A stretch of DNA of 64,000 nt. It comes from Phytoactinopolyspora mesophila. GTDB taxonomy: Bacteria > Actinomycetota > Actinomycetes > Jiangellales > Jiangellaceae. The notes under the pieces are model-generated. The model did no database searches and was not told the DNA's origin. It saw only the letters and a program-made list of their open reading frames with translations. The position numbers and the translations under genes were made by a program. Location of the stretch: NCBI RefSeq assembly GCF_010122465.1, contig NZ_WLZY01000003.1:124001-188000 (forward strand). The letters are read 5' to 3'. How positions within the stretch are numbered: the first letter of the stretch is position 1; every line of letters starts with the position of its first letter. This document shows, one piece after another, positions 1 through 9,618 of this stretch.

Positions 1-1460
1 TGTCCGACGACGCCCGGACCGCCATCGACAAGGGCCGAGCCGTCATCACCGAACTCGCCGGCGACGACGAAGCCCATTACGGCGTGTCGACCGGCTTCGG
101 CGCGCTGGCCACCCGGCACATCCCCGTCGAGCGACGTGCTGCGCTCCAGCTCTCACTGATCCGCTCCCATGCCGCCGGTTCCGGTACCGAGGTCGAGCGC
201 GAAGTGGTCCGCGCCATGATGCTGCTCCGGCTGTCGACGCTGGCCACCGGCCGGACCGGGATCCGCCTCGAGACCGCGCAGGCCTATGCCGAGCTGCTCA
301 ACCACGGCATCACACCGGTGGTGCACGAGTACGGATCGCTCGGCTGCTCCGGAGACCTGGCGCCGCTCTCGCACTGTGCGCTCGCACTGCTTGGCGAGGG
401 TTGGGTACGCGACGCAAACGGCGACCGCCTACCTGCCGCCGACGCGCTGGCCAGCGCAGGACTACAGCCCGTCACACTGACGGAGAAGGAAGGCCTGGCC
501 CTGATCAACGGCACCGACGGCATGCTCGGTCAGCTGATCCTGGCCTTGCACGATCTCGATGCCCTGATGGCCATCGCGGACATTGCCGCCGCGACGAGTG
601 TGGAAGTACTGCTGGGTACCGACGCCGCCTTCGCCGCCGATCTCGTAGCGCTGCGCCCGCACCCCGGCCAGGCTGCCTCGGCCGCCAATCTGCGGGCTCT
701 GTTGGCCGGCTCCGGCATCATGGCCAGCCATCGGGTGCCCGGAGCGTGTACCCGGGTCCAGGACGCCTACTCCCTGCGGTGCAGCCCTCAGGTACACGGC
801 GCGGCCCGCGATACCTTTGCGCACGCCCGCACCGTCGCCGACCGGGAACTGACCGCCGCCATCGACAACCCCGTCGTCACCCCCGACGGCCGGGTCGAGT
901 CGAACGGGAACTTTCACGGCGCTCCCGTCGGCTACGTACTGGACTTCGCCGCGATCGCGGTCGCCGACGTCGCCAGCATCGCCGAGCGCCGCACCGACCG
1001 GATGCTCGACGTCGCCCGCAACCAGGGCATGCCGGCATTCCTCGCGGCCGACCCAGGTGTGGACTCCGGGCACATGATCGCCCAATACACCGCCGCCGGG
1101 ATTGTCTCCGAGCTGAAGCGCCTGGCCGCGCCGTCGTCGGTGGACTCGATTCCGTCGTCGGCGATGCAGGAAGACCATGTCTCGATGGGTTGGTCCGCGG
1201 CACACAAGCTCCGGCGCGCGGTCGATGGGCTCACCCGGGTCCTCGCCGTGGAGATCCTGACCGGTGTCCGCGCCATGGACCTGCGCGCACCCCTGACTCC
1301 CGCACCGGCGACGGCGGCCATCCGCGCGTCCGTACGACGCGATGTTCCCGCGCCCGGGCCCGATCGTTTCCTCACACCCGAGCTCGATGCCGTGGTCGAT
1401 CAGATCCGGTCCGGAGCGCTCACCGCGACCGTGTCCGACGTCATCGGCGAGTTGCACTGA
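1..1460 (+). CDS. hutH: Histidine ammonia-lyase, 5' end outside the window
   Basis: Removes ammonia from L-histidine to give urocanate, the first step of histidine degradation in the cytoplasm. The reading frame is open from base 3 and runs into the conserved N-terminal motif GVSTGFGAL near 79, so the true start lies upstream of the window. The MIO-forming tripeptide sits at 345-353 and reads Cys-Ser-Gly, followed by DLAPLSH; most studied members have Ala-Ser-Gly. The rest of the family core is present, including a SNGNFHG segment near 900 and MQEDHVSMG near 1167. It is followed after 232 bases by hutU on the same strand, so it belongs to the hut cluster. The family assignment is secure; phenylalanine or tyrosine ammonia-lyase is less likely because of the hut neighbours. 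Confidence 0.96.
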   Translation, partial: SDDARTAIDKGRAVITELAGDDEAHYGVSTGFGALATRHIPVERRAALQLSLIRSHAAGSGTEVEREVVRAMMLLRLSTLATGRTGIRLETAQAYAELLNHGITPVVHEYGSLGCSGDLAPLSHCALALLGEGWVRDANGDRLPAADALASAGLQPVTLTEKEGLALINGTDGMLGQLILALHDLDALMAIADIAAATSVEVLLGTDAAFAADLVALRPHPGQAASAANLRALLAGSGIMASHRVPGACTRVQDAYSLRCSPQVHGAARDTFAHARTVADRELTAAIDNPVVTPDGRVESNGNFHGAPVGYVLDFAAIAVADVASIAERRTDRMLDVARNQGMPAFLAADPGVDSGHMIAQYTAAGIVSELKRLAAPSSVDSIPSSAMQEDHVSMGWSAAHKLRRAVDGLTRVLAVEILTGVRAMDLRAPLTPAPATAAIRASVRRDVPAPGPDRFLTPELDAVVDQIRSGALTATVSDVIGELH

Positions 1461-1579
1461 CTGCCATGAGGAGCCCGGCCTATGGAACAACGCCGCCACA
1501 CGTTACACGTGCCAATTCTCACCCGGCCGTCAACGGCGCTGCCGGTCCGTTGACGGGCACACCTTTCGTTCCCGCGTGG

Positions 1580-1620
1580 GTGACACACATGCCAACTGTT
1601 GGCGTCGGCGTCACACACAT
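1580..1620. promoter_or_regulatory. Palindrome with flanking direct repeats, possible hut operator
   Basis: In the 232-base gap between hutH and hutU, GCCAACTGTTGGC (1591-1603) is a perfect 13-base palindrome. It is flanked by the direct repeats GTGACACACAT (1580-1590) and GTCACACACAT (1610-1620), which start 30 bases apart, about three helical turns. This layout would suit a dimeric regulator controlling a separate hutU promoter. No regulator gene is adjacent and I do not recognise the motif as a known HutC or HutR site, so the role is inferred from the arrangement only. Confidence 0.35.
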
Positions 1621-1692
1621 CACACCGATGTACGTCCAGTCCCACACCGGCTCAAATCAGCACTGAGGTTTCCGCCCGAACGAGGAGTTCGT

Positions 1693-3345
1693 ATGACGCA
1701 GACCCGAATCATCCGGGCGCCGCGAGGCACCCAGCTGACCGCCCGCAGCTGGCAGACCGAGGCACCGCTGCGGATGCTGATGAACAACCTCGATCCCGAG
1801 GTAGCCGAGCGGCCCGAAGACCTTGTCGTGTACGGCGGGACGGGCAAGGCCGCGCGCGACTGGGCCAGCTACGACGCGCTCGTGCGCACGCTCGCCACCA
1901 TCGACGACGACGAGACACTGCTGGTGCAGTCCGGCAAACCCGTCGGTGTGCTGCGCACCCACGAATGGGCCCCGCGAGTGCTCATCGCCAACTCCAACCT
2001 GGTCGGAGATTGGGCGACCTGGCCGGAGTTCCGCCGCCTGGAGCAGCTCGGGCTGACGATGTACGGGCAGATGACGGCCGGATCCTGGATCTACATCGGC
2101 ACCCAGGGAATCGTGCAGGGCACGTACGAGACCTTCGCGGCGGTGGCGGCCAAGCGGTTCGGCGGTAGCCTGGCCGGCACTCTCACCGTCACCGGCGGCT
2201 GCGGCGGCATGGGTGGCGCGCAGCCGCTTGCCGTCACGCTGAACGGCGGCGCATGCCTGGTGGTGGATGTGGACGAGGCCCGGCTGGCCCGGCGCGCCGA
2301 CCAGCCCTATCTCGACACGTACACCGCCGACCTCGACGCCGCACTCGATCAGCTTGAACGGGCGAAACGGGAACGCCGGGCGCTCTCGGTCGGGCTGGTC
2401 GGCAACTGCGCCACGGTGCTGCCGGAGCTGCTGCGCCGCGGCGTCGGGGTCGATATCGTCACCGACCAGACGTCGGCACACGATCCGCTGAGCTACCTGC
2501 CCGAAGGTGTCTCAGTCGACGACTGGCACGACTACGCCGCCAAGAAGCCCGCCGAGTTCACCGACCGGGCCCGAGCCTCGATGGCCAAGCATGTCGAGGC
2601 GATGGTCGGCTTCCTCGACGCCGGGGCGGAGGTCTTCGACTACGGCAACTCCATCCGCGACGAGGCCCGGACCGGCGGCTTCGCCCGCGCATTCGAGTTT
2701 CCCGGTTTCGTCCCCGCGTACATCCGCCCGCTGTTCTGTGCGGGCAAGGGGCCGTTCCGGTGGGCCGCGCTGTCGGGTGATCCTCGCGACATCGCCGCCA
2801 CCGACGAGGCCGTGCTCGATCTTTTCGATGACGACCATCTGCATCGCTGGATCCGGGCAGCTCAGGAAAAGGTCCCGTTCCAAGGGCTACCGGCGCGGAT
2901 CTGCTGGCTGGGACACGGCGAACGGCACCTCGCCGGGTTGCGGTTCAACGAGCTGGTGGCCGACGGCCGCGTGTCGGCCCCGATCGTCATCGGCCGGGAC
3001 CACCTCGATGCCGGCTCCGTCGCCTCGCCGTACCGGGAAACCGAGGGGATGGCCGACGGGTCCGACGCGATAGCAGACTGGCCGCTGCTGAACGCACTGG
3101 TCAACACCGCATCAGGCGCCTCGTGGGTGTCGATTCACCACGGGGGCGGCGTAGGCATGGGCCGCTCCATCCACGCCGGTCAAGTGAGCGTCGCCGACGG
3201 CACCGAACTCGCCGCTGCCAAACTGGAACGGGTACTCACCAACGATCCGGGGCTCGGCGTTCTCCGGCATGTCGACGCCGGGTACCCCCGCGCCTCCGAG
3301 GTAGCGCGCGAGCACCACCTGCGCGTTCCCACGGCGGAAGCATGA
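1693..3345 (+). CDS. hutU: Urocanate hydratase
   Basis: Converts urocanate to 4-imidazolone-5-propionate with tightly bound NAD+, the second step of histidine degradation. The ATG at 1693 follows AGGAG at 1683-1687 and gives 550 residues, the usual family length. The open frame extends further upstream, but the family N-terminus (APRGTQL, then [12 protein letters not shown]) begins right after this start. The NAD-binding Gly-rich stretch [16 protein letters not shown] lies near residue 170 and the catalytic cysteine is in [11 protein letters not shown] at about residue 404. The stop overlaps the start of the next gene (ATGA), which indicates translational coupling with the M20 amidohydrolase. 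Confidence 0.97.
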   Translation: MTQTRIIRAPRGTQLTARSWQTEAPLRMLMNNLDPEVAERPEDLVVYGGTGKAARDWASYDALVRTLATIDDDETLLVQSGKPVGVLRTHEWAPRVLIANSNLVGDWATWPEFRRLEQLGLTMYGQMTAGSWIYIGTQGIVQGTYETFAAVAAKRFGGSLAGTLTVTGGCGGMGGAQPLAVTLNGGACLVVDVDEARLARRADQPYLDTYTADLDAALDQLERAKRERRALSVGLVGNCATVLPELLRRGVGVDIVTDQTSAHDPLSYLPEGVSVDDWHDYAAKKPAEFTDRARASMAKHVEAMVGFLDAGAEVFDYGNSIRDEARTGGFARAFEFPGFVPAYIRPLFCAGKGPFRWAALSGDPRDIAATDEAVLDLFDDDHLHRWIRAAQEKVPFQGLPARICWLGHGERHLAGLRFNELVADGRVSAPIVIGRDHLDAGSVASPYRETEGMADGSDAIADWPLLNALVNTASGASWVSIHHGGGVGMGRSIHAGQVSVADGTELAAAKLERVLTNDPGLGVLRHVDAGYPRASEVAREHHLRVPTAEA

Positions 3346-4550
3346 GCGGCCTCCACGGTGTTGATCGGACGGGGCGCGAGTTCGACCGGATGTGGGGCGA
3401 GCTGGCTCCGGTGGGCCGTGGACGTGACGGTGGCTACCGGCGCTTCGCGTGGACCCGCGAGGACGCCACGTTGCGGGAGTGGTTCACCGCCGAGGCAACG
3501 CGGCGTGGTCTGACGCTGGTCACCGACCGTGCCGGAAATCAGTGGGCTTGGTGGGGAGATCCGGATACCGACGGGCCCGGGGTCGTCACCGGGAGCCACG
3601 TGGACTCGGTACCCAGCGGCGGCGCCTACGACGGTCCGCTGGGTGTGGTCTCCGCACTGCTGGCCGTCGACGTCCTGCGGGCGAACGGGTGGACGCCATC
3701 GCGCCCCATCGGCATCGCGTCGTTCGCCGACGAAGAAGGTGCCCGATTCGGGGTGGCATGCGCGGGATCCCGGCTACTGACCGGTGCGCTGCCACCCGGC
3801 CGGGCGCTGAGCCTCACCGACGAGAACGGCATCACCATGGCTGAGGCCATGCGCGCGGCGGGTCATGAGCCGGACCACGTCGATGGCGACGCCGAGGCGC
3901 TGAGCCGGGTCGCGACCTTCGTCGAACTCCACGTCGAGCAGGGGCGCGGGCTCGTCGACCTCGGTGAACCGGTGGGCGTGGCGAGCATGATCTGGCCGCA
4001 CGGCCGCTGGCGGGTCACCCTCGCCGGGCAGGCGAACCATGCCGGAACCACCCCGCTGCCCGACCGGCTCGATCCCATGCTCACCCTGGCGACCCTGATC
4101 ACCGCAGTGCGGGCGAGCGCCCTACGCCATGGCGCCCTCGCCACCGTGGGCAAGGTCAGCGTGGAACCGAACGGGGTCAACGCGATCCCTTCACAGGTCA
4201 CCGCGTGGCTGGATTGCCGTGCCGCCGACGAGGAAGCGGTCCGGCATGTCTTGGACGACCTCTCGACCTTCGGTCCGGTCCAGGAATCATGGACACCGGC
4301 CACCGTCTTCGACACCGACCTGGCCACCCGGCTAAGCGACGCCGCCTCGGAGGGAGAACCAGTGCCTGTTCTCGGCACCGGCGCCGGCCACGACGCGGGC
4401 GTGCTCAGCACGGCGGGCATACCCACCGCGATGCTGTTCGTGCGCAACCCGACCGGTGTGTCGCATTCACCCGAGGAGTTCGCCGAACGGGCCGACTGCC
4501 TGGACGGGGTCCACGCCTTGACTCGCTGCCTGGCGGAGCTGACCCGATGA
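3342..4550 (+). CDS. M20-family amidohydrolase (allantoate amidohydrolase-like) in the hut operon
   Basis: A 402-residue zinc-dependent amidase of the allantoate amidohydrolase/N-carbamoylase/ureidoglycolate group. Metal-binding motifs are visible: [15 protein letters not shown] near residues 83-97, DEEGARFG near 130, HVEQGRGL near 195 and the dimer-interface motif QANHAGTTP near 230. It starts in an ATGA overlap with hutU and lies directly before hutF. No allantoin gene is nearby. In this pathway the deiminase HutF yields N-formylglutamate, which must be deformylated, and no recognisable HutG is present in the window. I therefore infer that this enzyme may hydrolyse N-formylglutamate; the sequence alone only supports an M20 amidohydrolase. 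Confidence 0.88.
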   Translation: MSGLHGVDRTGREFDRMWGELAPVGRGRDGGYRRFAWTREDATLREWFTAEATRRGLTLVTDRAGNQWAWWGDPDTDGPGVVTGSHVDSVPSGGAYDGPLGVVSALLAVDVLRANGWTPSRPIGIASFADEEGARFGVACAGSRLLTGALPPGRALSLTDENGITMAEAMRAAGHEPDHVDGDAEALSRVATFVELHVEQGRGLVDLGEPVGVASMIWPHGRWRVTLAGQANHAGTTPLPDRLDPMLTLATLITAVRASALRHGALATVGKVSVEPNGVNAIPSQVTAWLDCRAADEEAVRHVLDDLSTFGPVQESWTPATVFDTDLATRLSDAASEGEPVPVLGTGAGHDAGVLSTAGIPTAMLFVRNPTGVSHSPEEFAERADCLDGVHALTRCLAELTR

Positions 4551-4554
4551 CCGG

Positions 4555-4608
4555 CACACACCCCCCAACCAGCACCCACCCCCCAACCAGCACCCACCCC
4601 CCAACCAG
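4555..4608. repeat. Three tandem 18-base repeats
   Basis: Three head-to-tail copies of CACCCACCCCCCAACCAG occupy 4555-4608; the first copy has one substitution. They begin five bases after the stop of the M20 gene. Because 18 is a multiple of three, the array reads through as a Thr-His-Pro-Pro repeat, which artificially extends the hutF frame upstream. I take it as intergenic low-complexity DNA. Confidence 0.85.
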
Positions 4609-4609
4609 T

Positions 4610-4670
4610 GTTGATCATGGGCACGTGACGCCTTCTGGGCCCAAGAAAGCGGATTCCGCCCATGATCAAC
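4610..4670. repeat. Inverted repeat with TTGATCATGGGC arms
   Basis: The arms GTTGATCATGGGC (4610-4622) and GCCCATGATCAAC (4658-4670) are perfect 13-base complements around a 35-base loop. It lies between the M20 gene and the most likely hutF start. The TGATCATG core is shared with the palindromes at 7295, 33168 and 34291. It is probably an intercistronic hairpin. Confidence 0.75.
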
Positions 4671-4693
4671 TGGGGAGTAGGGAGGGCCGGGCC

Positions 4694-6097
4694 GTGCTAG
4701 GGCGCGCGGGGGCAGCGGGCGGGGCCGCGGACGAGGTGTTCTGGGCCGAGCAGGCGTGGGTCGCTCCGACGCCGGCCCACGGCGAATCTACGGATCTCGC
4801 CGGTCCGGCTCTGGCGGCGCGAGTGCGCATCGAGGTCGGCGAGGGCCGGATAACCAACGTCACGCCGGGCGTGGATCCGGAACCGGACGACGTCCGGCTG
4901 CCAGGCGTCGTCTTCCCCGGCTTCGCCAACGCGCACTCACACGCCTTCCACCGCGCACTACGGGGTCGCACCCACCGCGACGGCGGTTCGTTCTGGACCT
5001 GGCGCGAGGACATGTACACCTTGGCGGCGCGGCTCACGCCGGACAACTACTACGAGCTGGCCAAGGCGGCATACGCCGAGATGGCCCTGGCCGGAGTGAC
5101 GGTGGTAGGCGAGTTCCACTACGTCCATCACATGCCGGACGGGACACCCTACGACGACCCGAACGCCATGGGTCTGGCGATCCAGCACGCTGCCGCGGAC
5201 GCAGGGATCCGGCTGACGCTCCTGGACACCTGCTACTTACGCGGCGGAAGAGACACTGCGCTGGAAGACACCCAGGTCAGGTTCGGCGACGGCACGGCGC
5301 AGCGCTGGCGCGAGCGGGTGAATCGGCTGCGTGCCGACGTGGACTCCCCTGGTACGCGGGTCGGCGCCGCGATCCACTCGGTGCGCGCTGTGCCCGCGAC
5401 CGCCATTCCGGTGATCGCCGCGTGGGCCCGTGACGCCTCAGCCCCGCTGCACGTCCACCTGTCCGAGCAGGTCGCCGAGAACACCGCCTGCTTGGCCGAG
5501 TACGGCCGCACGCCGACGCAGCTGCTCGCCGACTCCGGCGCGCTCGGTCCGACCACCACGGCCATCCATGCCACCCATCTGAGTACCGAAGACATCGAGC
5601 TGCTCGGCGACTCTGGGACATCGGTCTGCGCCTGCCCGTCCACCGAACAGGATCTGGCCGACGGACTGTCCCCCATGGGTGATCTGGCTGCCGCAGGGGC
5701 CGGCATCTGCCTGGGCAGCGATCAGCACGCCGTCGTCGACCTCTTGACCGAGGCCCGGCTACTGGAGATGCATGAACGGCTGGCCAGCGGCCGGCGCGGG
5801 CGGTTCGGTCCGCAAGACCTGGTCACCGCGCTGACCGCCCGCGGCCACGAAGCGCTGGGGTGGGCCGGGAATGGCCGTATCGCTCCTGGCGCTGCGGCGG
5901 ATCTGGTGGCCGTACGCACCGACTCGACGCGAACCGCCGGTTCCGACGCTGCTCAGGTCATGTTCTCGGCCACCGCGTCCGATGTGGAGACCGTCGTCGC
6001 CGGCGGGCACGTCGTCGTCGACCGCGGCCAGCATCGCCTGGGCGACGTAGCCGCCCTGCTGCGGGCCAGCATCACGTCCCTATGGAATCCGTCCTGA
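4694..6097 (+). CDS. hutF: Formimidoylglutamate deiminase
   Basis: Deiminates N-formimino-L-glutamate to N-formyl-L-glutamate and ammonia. It is a metal-dependent amidohydrolase-superfamily enzyme of 467 residues from this start. The motif [13 protein letters not shown] supplies the first metal ligands, HVHLSEQ and the later HATHL supply further histidines, and [10 protein letters not shown] carries the C-terminal aspartate. I chose GTG at 4694 because GGAGG sits at 4681-4685 and family homology begins shortly after (FWAEQAWV). An in-frame ATG at 4547 overlaps the preceding stop, but its extra 49 residues are translated tandem repeats and a palindrome. hutI follows after 13 bases. Confidence 0.93.
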   Translation: MLGRAGAAGGAADEVFWAEQAWVAPTPAHGESTDLAGPALAARVRIEVGEGRITNVTPGVDPEPDDVRLPGVVFPGFANAHSHAFHRALRGRTHRDGGSFWTWREDMYTLAARLTPDNYYELAKAAYAEMALAGVTVVGEFHYVHHMPDGTPYDDPNAMGLAIQHAAADAGIRLTLLDTCYLRGGRDTALEDTQVRFGDGTAQRWRERVNRLRADVDSPGTRVGAAIHSVRAVPATAIPVIAAWARDASAPLHVHLSEQVAENTACLAEYGRTPTQLLADSGALGPTTTAIHATHLSTEDIELLGDSGTSVCACPSTEQDLADGLSPMGDLAAAGAGICLGSDQHAVVDLLTEARLLEMHERLASGRRGRFGPQDLVTALTARGHEALGWAGNGRIAPGAAADLVAVRTDSTRTAGSDAAQVMFSATASDVETVVAGGHVVVDRGQHRLGDVAALLRASITSLWNPS

Positions 6098-6110
6098 CAG
6101 TGGAGGCATT

Positions 6111-7280
6111 GTGAGCGCTACTCTCTTCACCGGCATCGGGGAGTTGGCGACCATGGACCCCGCCCACGGTCCTGGCGTCGGTCTCGTCGAACACGCTGCC
6201 CTCATCGCGGATCATGAGGCGGTGCTGTGGACCGGCCCGTCCTCAGCGGCCCCCGAGGCGGATCACCGGATCGATCTGGGCGGCCGGGCCGTCGTCCCCG
6301 GATTCGTCGACTCACACAGCCATGTCGTCTTCGCCGGGGACCGGGCTCGGGAGTTCGAGGCCAGAATGTCCGGAGAGCACTACGACGGCGGCGGGATCGC
6401 GACCACGATGGCAGCCACCCGCGCCGCCACCGATCACGCACTCGCCGACCAAGGCAGCCGGCTGATTCGCGAGATGCGCGGCCAAGGCACTACGACGGTC
6501 GAGATCAAAAGCGGTTACGGACTCACCGTGGAGGACGAGGCCCGGCTGCTGCGTGCGGCCGCCACGCTAACCCCGGAGACCACGTTTCTCGGCGCCCACG
6601 TGGTGCCTCCCGAATACCGGGACGACCGCGCCGGTTACATCGACCTGGTCGTCGGACCGATGCTCGACGCCTGCGCACCATATGCCCGGTGGGTCGATGT
6701 TTTCTGCGAACCCGGCGCTGCGTCGGCATTCGACGAGGACGAGTCGCGCACGGTGCTCGAGGCCGGGGCGCGGGCGGGCCTCGGCTTGCGGGTACACGCC
6801 GGACAGCTGGGCCCTGGGCCGGGGGTCGCACTCGGCGTGGAACTCGGTGCGGCCAGCGTCGACCATTGCACGTATCTGACCGATGCCGACGTTGACCTGC
6901 TGGCCGGGGCAGCGCGCGACGGCGGTCCAGTCGCCACGTTGCTGCCCGGCGTCGAGTTCTCCACCCGGTCCCCCTATCCCGATGCCCGACGGCTGCGGGC
7001 GGCCGGCGTGACCGTGGCCCTGGCCAGCGACTGCAACCCCGGCAGCTGCTTCACCTCGTCCATGCCGTTCTGCATCGCGCTGGCGGTCCGTGAGATGGGC
7101 ATGTCGCCCGCCGAGGCATTGTGGTCGGCGACCGTGGGCGGTGCCCGGGCGCTGCGACGGGAGGATGTCGGACACCTACGGATCGGCGCCCGCCCGGATC
7201 TGTGTGTGCTCGACGCGCCGTCGTACCGGCACCTGGCCTATCGGCCCGGGGTCCCGATCGCGTCCACCCTCGCGTGGTGA
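6111..7280 (+). CDS. hutI: Imidazolonepropionase
   Basis: Hydrolyses 4-imidazolone-5-propionate to N-formimino-L-glutamate, the substrate of the preceding HutF. The 389-residue protein starts at GTG 6111, five bases after TGGAGG (6101-6106). Amidohydrolase metal motifs are present: [12 protein letters not shown] near residue 65, KSGYGLT near 130, the H of [10 protein letters not shown] near 230 and [14 protein letters not shown] near 305. It closes the hut cluster, and a long inverted repeat starts 14 bases after its stop. Order within the pathway is H, U, I, F and then deformylation, so the gene order is not the reaction order. Confidence 0.96.
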   Translation: MSATLFTGIGELATMDPAHGPGVGLVEHAALIADHEAVLWTGPSSAAPEADHRIDLGGRAVVPGFVDSHSHVVFAGDRAREFEARMSGEHYDGGGIATTMAATRAATDHALADQGSRLIREMRGQGTTTVEIKSGYGLTVEDEARLLRAAATLTPETTFLGAHVVPPEYRDDRAGYIDLVVGPMLDACAPYARWVDVFCEPGAASAFDEDESRTVLEAGARAGLGLRVHAGQLGPGPGVALGVELGAASVDHCTYLTDADVDLLAGAARDGGPVATLLPGVEFSTRSPYPDARRLRAAGVTVALASDCNPGSCFTSSMPFCIALAVREMGMSPAEALWSATVGGARALRREDVGHLRIGARPDLCVLDAPSYRHLAYRPGVPIASTLAW

Positions 7281-7294
7281 CATCCTGCCGTCCC

Positions 7295-7386
7295 CTAAAT
7301 GATCATGTTTGGTGGGTTTTCTCGTGCGTCACCACGCCTGCAGGCCTGTCGACGCACGTGAAAACCCACCAAACATGATCATTTAG
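7295..7386. repeat. Long inverted repeat, family A copy 1
   Basis: Arms of 36 bases (7295-7330 and 7351-7386) pair with one mismatch around a 20-base loop containing GCCTGCAGGC. The shared core is ATGATCATGTTTGGTGGGTT, found again at 34291-34396. It lies between the convergent hutI and CGNR genes and includes the CGNR stop codon (7383-7385). It should act as a strong bidirectional hairpin, although neither side has a clear U-tract. Confidence 0.9.
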
Positions 7387-7907
7387 CGCTGGCGGCTGCG
7401 ATGGCGGGCCACCCGGGATCGGCTGGCGCACCTGGCGGAGCAGTATCGTCGCGCGCCGCCGCGACCGTCACCGATGTAGTACCGCTCACAGCCTGCCGCC
7501 TCACATCGCCCCCACGTGCGACGCCCGTGTTCCTGGATCACCCCGGCCAATGCCAGCGCACTGCTGGCCAGCAGCCAGCTGCCCCAGCCCGCGTCCGCCG
7601 GGTCCACATGGATGTGCCACGGGCTGTCGTTGTGCCGCGACAGCCGCGGCCGGGCAGCTACCTCGTCGAAGATCACATTGATCTGTTGCGCCGCCCGGTC
7701 TACGTCGTCGATCAGCAACAGCTCCCGCAACCGGACCAGCGCCGCGGTCAGGTCGGCGGCCTCGTCGAGCTCGAGCCGCTCCAGTGTCTCGCCGTGCTCA
7801 TGCAGGGCGCTGACCAGGCAAGCGGCGGTTTCCTCGTCCACCTGCCCGGCAGCAGGAGCGACGTTCACCAAGGCCTCGAGCCGGGCGAGCGGCCGGATTG
7901 TCTCCAC
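7383..7907 (-). CDS. CGNR zinc-finger protein
   Basis: A 174-residue protein of the ABATE/CGNR family, which are presumed stress-related transcriptional regulators. The C-terminal zinc finger is visible as RCEAAGCERYYIG followed about 15 residues later by RRYCSARCASRSRVARHR; the signature CGNR tetrad reads CASR here. The N-terminal part, with WHIHVDPAD near residue 95, is typical of the ABATE domain. It starts at GTG 7907 and is divergent from the MFS gene with about 30 bases between them, so it may control that transporter. That link is inferred from position. Confidence 0.85.
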   Translation of the reverse strand: METIRPLARLEALVNVAPAAGQVDEETAACLVSALHEHGETLERLELDEAADLTAALVRLRELLLIDDVDRAAQQINVIFDEVAARPRLSRHNDSPWHIHVDPADAGWGSWLLASSALALAGVIQEHGRRTWGRCEAAGCERYYIGDGRGGARRYCSARCASRSRVARHRSRQR

Positions 7908-7936
7908 CCGACCAGCGTACTGTAACGTCCTCCTTT

Positions 7937-9187
7937 ATGAGCCCGTTACGTCCCGGGTGCGGCAAGAGACGGTCGCTCCCCGTCTCCTACCTCGGCGCGG
8001 CCTTCTTCGGGCGGCTCGCGGAAGAGGGCGCCCCGGTGGTCGTCGTCCTGCTCGCGCTGGACCGCACCGGAGACGTCTGGCTCGGCGGCCTGCTCGTCGC
8101 TGCCACCACGCTTCCGCACATCGTCACCGGTCCGCTGGCCGGTCATCTGCGAGACCGGACCGGGCGCCCGGTGGCAGTGACCGCACTCGCCGCAATGCTC
8201 GTCGCGGCCGCCTACACGACGCTGGCCGCCACGACCGGCCTGGTGCCCTGGCCGTTGGCGATACTGTCCGCGCTAGCTGCCGGAGCCGCCGGTCCGCTAC
8301 TGCTGGGCGGGTTGTCCAGCCTCATCGGCGGACTGGTCACACCGGCAGGCAGGCCTGCCGCACATGCCGTCGATTCCGCCACATACAACGTCGCCGGGAT
8401 CGCTGGTCCCGGGCTGGGCGCCACGGTGTCCGCGGTCGTTTCGCCGGCGGCCGGGCTCTACTGCCTCGCGGCGGCAGCAGCGGCGGGAGCCATCTGCGCC
8501 ACTTCAATACCGCCAGGTCACGATAAGGCCCGGCAAACGCCCGGAACACCACCTGGCGGTATTGAAGTGGGGCCACGCTTGCTCGCCGGGTTCATCTGGA
8601 TCTGGCGAGTACCGGTGCTTCGGACGACGACCGTGGTCACCACCCTGGCGCATGCCGGGCTCGGCGGGCTGGCCGTGATCGCACCGCTGCTGGCCGTCCA
8701 TCTCGGCTCCTCGGAGAGCACCGGCGGGTACTTCCTGTCCGCATTCGCGGCGGGCGCGGGTGTTGGTTCGCTGCTCATGGCACACCGCAGAGCCAAAGGG
8801 CTGCCTCCGGTGCCCGTCGTTCTGGTGAGCCTGGCGCTGCTCTCCGCGGCGCTGGGACTCGGTGCGCTCGCGCCCACGCCGGCACTTGCGCTCTGTTGTT
8901 TCGCAATCGCCGGATTCGCCGACGGCCCGTTGCTGGCGATGACGCTGCTCGTACGCACCGAGGCCAGCCCGCCGACGGCTCGGACGCAGGTATTCATGGT
9001 CGGCGCCAGCCTGAAGCTGACCTTCGCCGCAGGCGGGGCCATCGCCTGTGGGTTCGCCGCCGGCGCCGGTGGGCCGACTCTGTTGTTGGCGGTAGCGGCC
9101 GTCGTCGCGGCGTCCATCCTGCCCGGCCTGCGGCATCGCGACCTACCCAGGAACAGTCGCCAGCGGCATGGAACAGTGTCCACATGA
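7937..9187 (+). CDS. Major facilitator superfamily transporter
   Basis: A 416-residue multi-pass membrane protein with about 12 hydrophobic segments and an MFS-type loop between TM2 and TM3 (GHLRDRTGRPVAV). Substrate unknown; drug or metabolite efflux would fit. I chose ATG 7937; an ATG at 7898 would overlap the divergent CGNR gene. The cytoplasmic loop between TM6 and TM7 (residues about 188-211) is encoded by a 20-base perfect inverted repeat at 8499-8570, which looks like an in-frame insertion. The stop overlaps the next start (ATGA). Confidence 0.85.
   Translation: MSPLRPGCGKRRSLPVSYLGAAFFGRLAEEGAPVVVVLLALDRTGDVWLGGLLVAATTLPHIVTGPLAGHLRDRTGRPVAVTALAAMLVAAAYTTLAATTGLVPWPLAILSALAAGAAGPLLLGGLSSLIGGLVTPAGRPAAHAVDSATYNVAGIAGPGLGATVSAVVSPAAGLYCLAAAAAAGAICATSIPPGHDKARQTPGTPPGGIEVGPRLLAGFIWIWRVPVLRTTTVVTTLAHAGLGGLAVIAPLLAVHLGSSESTGGYFLSAFAAGAGVGSLLMAHRRAKGLPPVPVVLVSLALLSAALGLGALAPTPALALCCFAIAGFADGPLLAMTLLVRTEASPPTARTQVFMVGASLKLTFAAGGAIACGFAAGAGGPTLLLAVAAVVAASILPGLRHRDLPRNSRQRHGTVST
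8499..8570. repeat. Perfect inverted repeat inside the MFS gene
   Basis: The arms CCACTTCAATACCGCCAGGT (8499-8518) and its exact complement (8551-8570) flank a 32-base loop. The structure is in frame inside the coding sequence and specifies the central hydrophilic loop of the transporter. Its form resembles the 3'-end palindromes in this window, but the location is intragenic. Confidence 0.92.
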
Positions 9188-9612
9188 ACCACGTCAACGA
9201 TCACAGCGTCATCCGGCAGCTCATCACCACACACGCCACCTGGGCCGTGGTGGGCCTTTCCGCCAACACCGCGCGGACGGCGTACAGCGTCGCCCAGTAC
9301 CTGCAGAAGGCACTAGGGATGCGCCTGGTGCCGGTCAATCCGCGTTCGGAGGACGCCCACGGCGAGAAGGGCTACGCCCGGTTGGCCGACGTTCCGGGGC
9401 AGGTCGACGTGGTCGACTGTTTCGTCAACAGTCAACGGGTCGGCGCTGTGGTCGACGACGCCATCGCCGAGAAAGATCGGCTGGGTATCAAGGCCGTCTG
9501 GCTCCAGCTCCGTGTCATCGACGAGGCCGCCGCGCAGCGCGCCAAGGACGCAGGGCTGCACGTGATCATGGACACCTGCCCCGCTATCGAGGGCCCGAAG
9601 CTGGGATACTGA
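9184..9612 (+). CDS. CoA-binding domain protein (YccU-like)
   Basis: A 142-residue single-domain Rossmann protein of the succinyl-CoA-ligase-like CoA-binding family. The N-terminal WAVVGLSANTARTAYSVAQYL is the nucleotide-binding loop and helix, and VNPRSED, VDCFVNSQRVG and KAVWLQLRVID are typical family blocks. The ATG overlaps the MFS stop, so the two are probably cotranscribed. The function of stand-alone members is not established; CoA or a related nucleotide is the expected ligand. Confidence 0.88.
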   Translation: MNHVNDHSVIRQLITTHATWAVVGLSANTARTAYSVAQYLQKALGMRLVPVNPRSEDAHGEKGYARLADVPGQVDVVDCFVNSQRVGAVVDDAIAEKDRLGIKAVWLQLRVIDEAAAQRAKDAGLHVIMDTCPAIEGPKLGY

Positions 9613-9618
9613 CAACTC

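Noticed and set aside
401-1666. 421-codon frame overlapping hutH in another phase
   Set aside because: Arg/Pro-rich translation without motifs; hutH accounts for the region.
7295-7386. Insertion-sequence remnant or MITE with target duplication
   Set aside because: The arms meet at a short loop with no internal transposase sequence, and I saw no flanking target-site duplication. A transposition origin remains possible but is not supported here.
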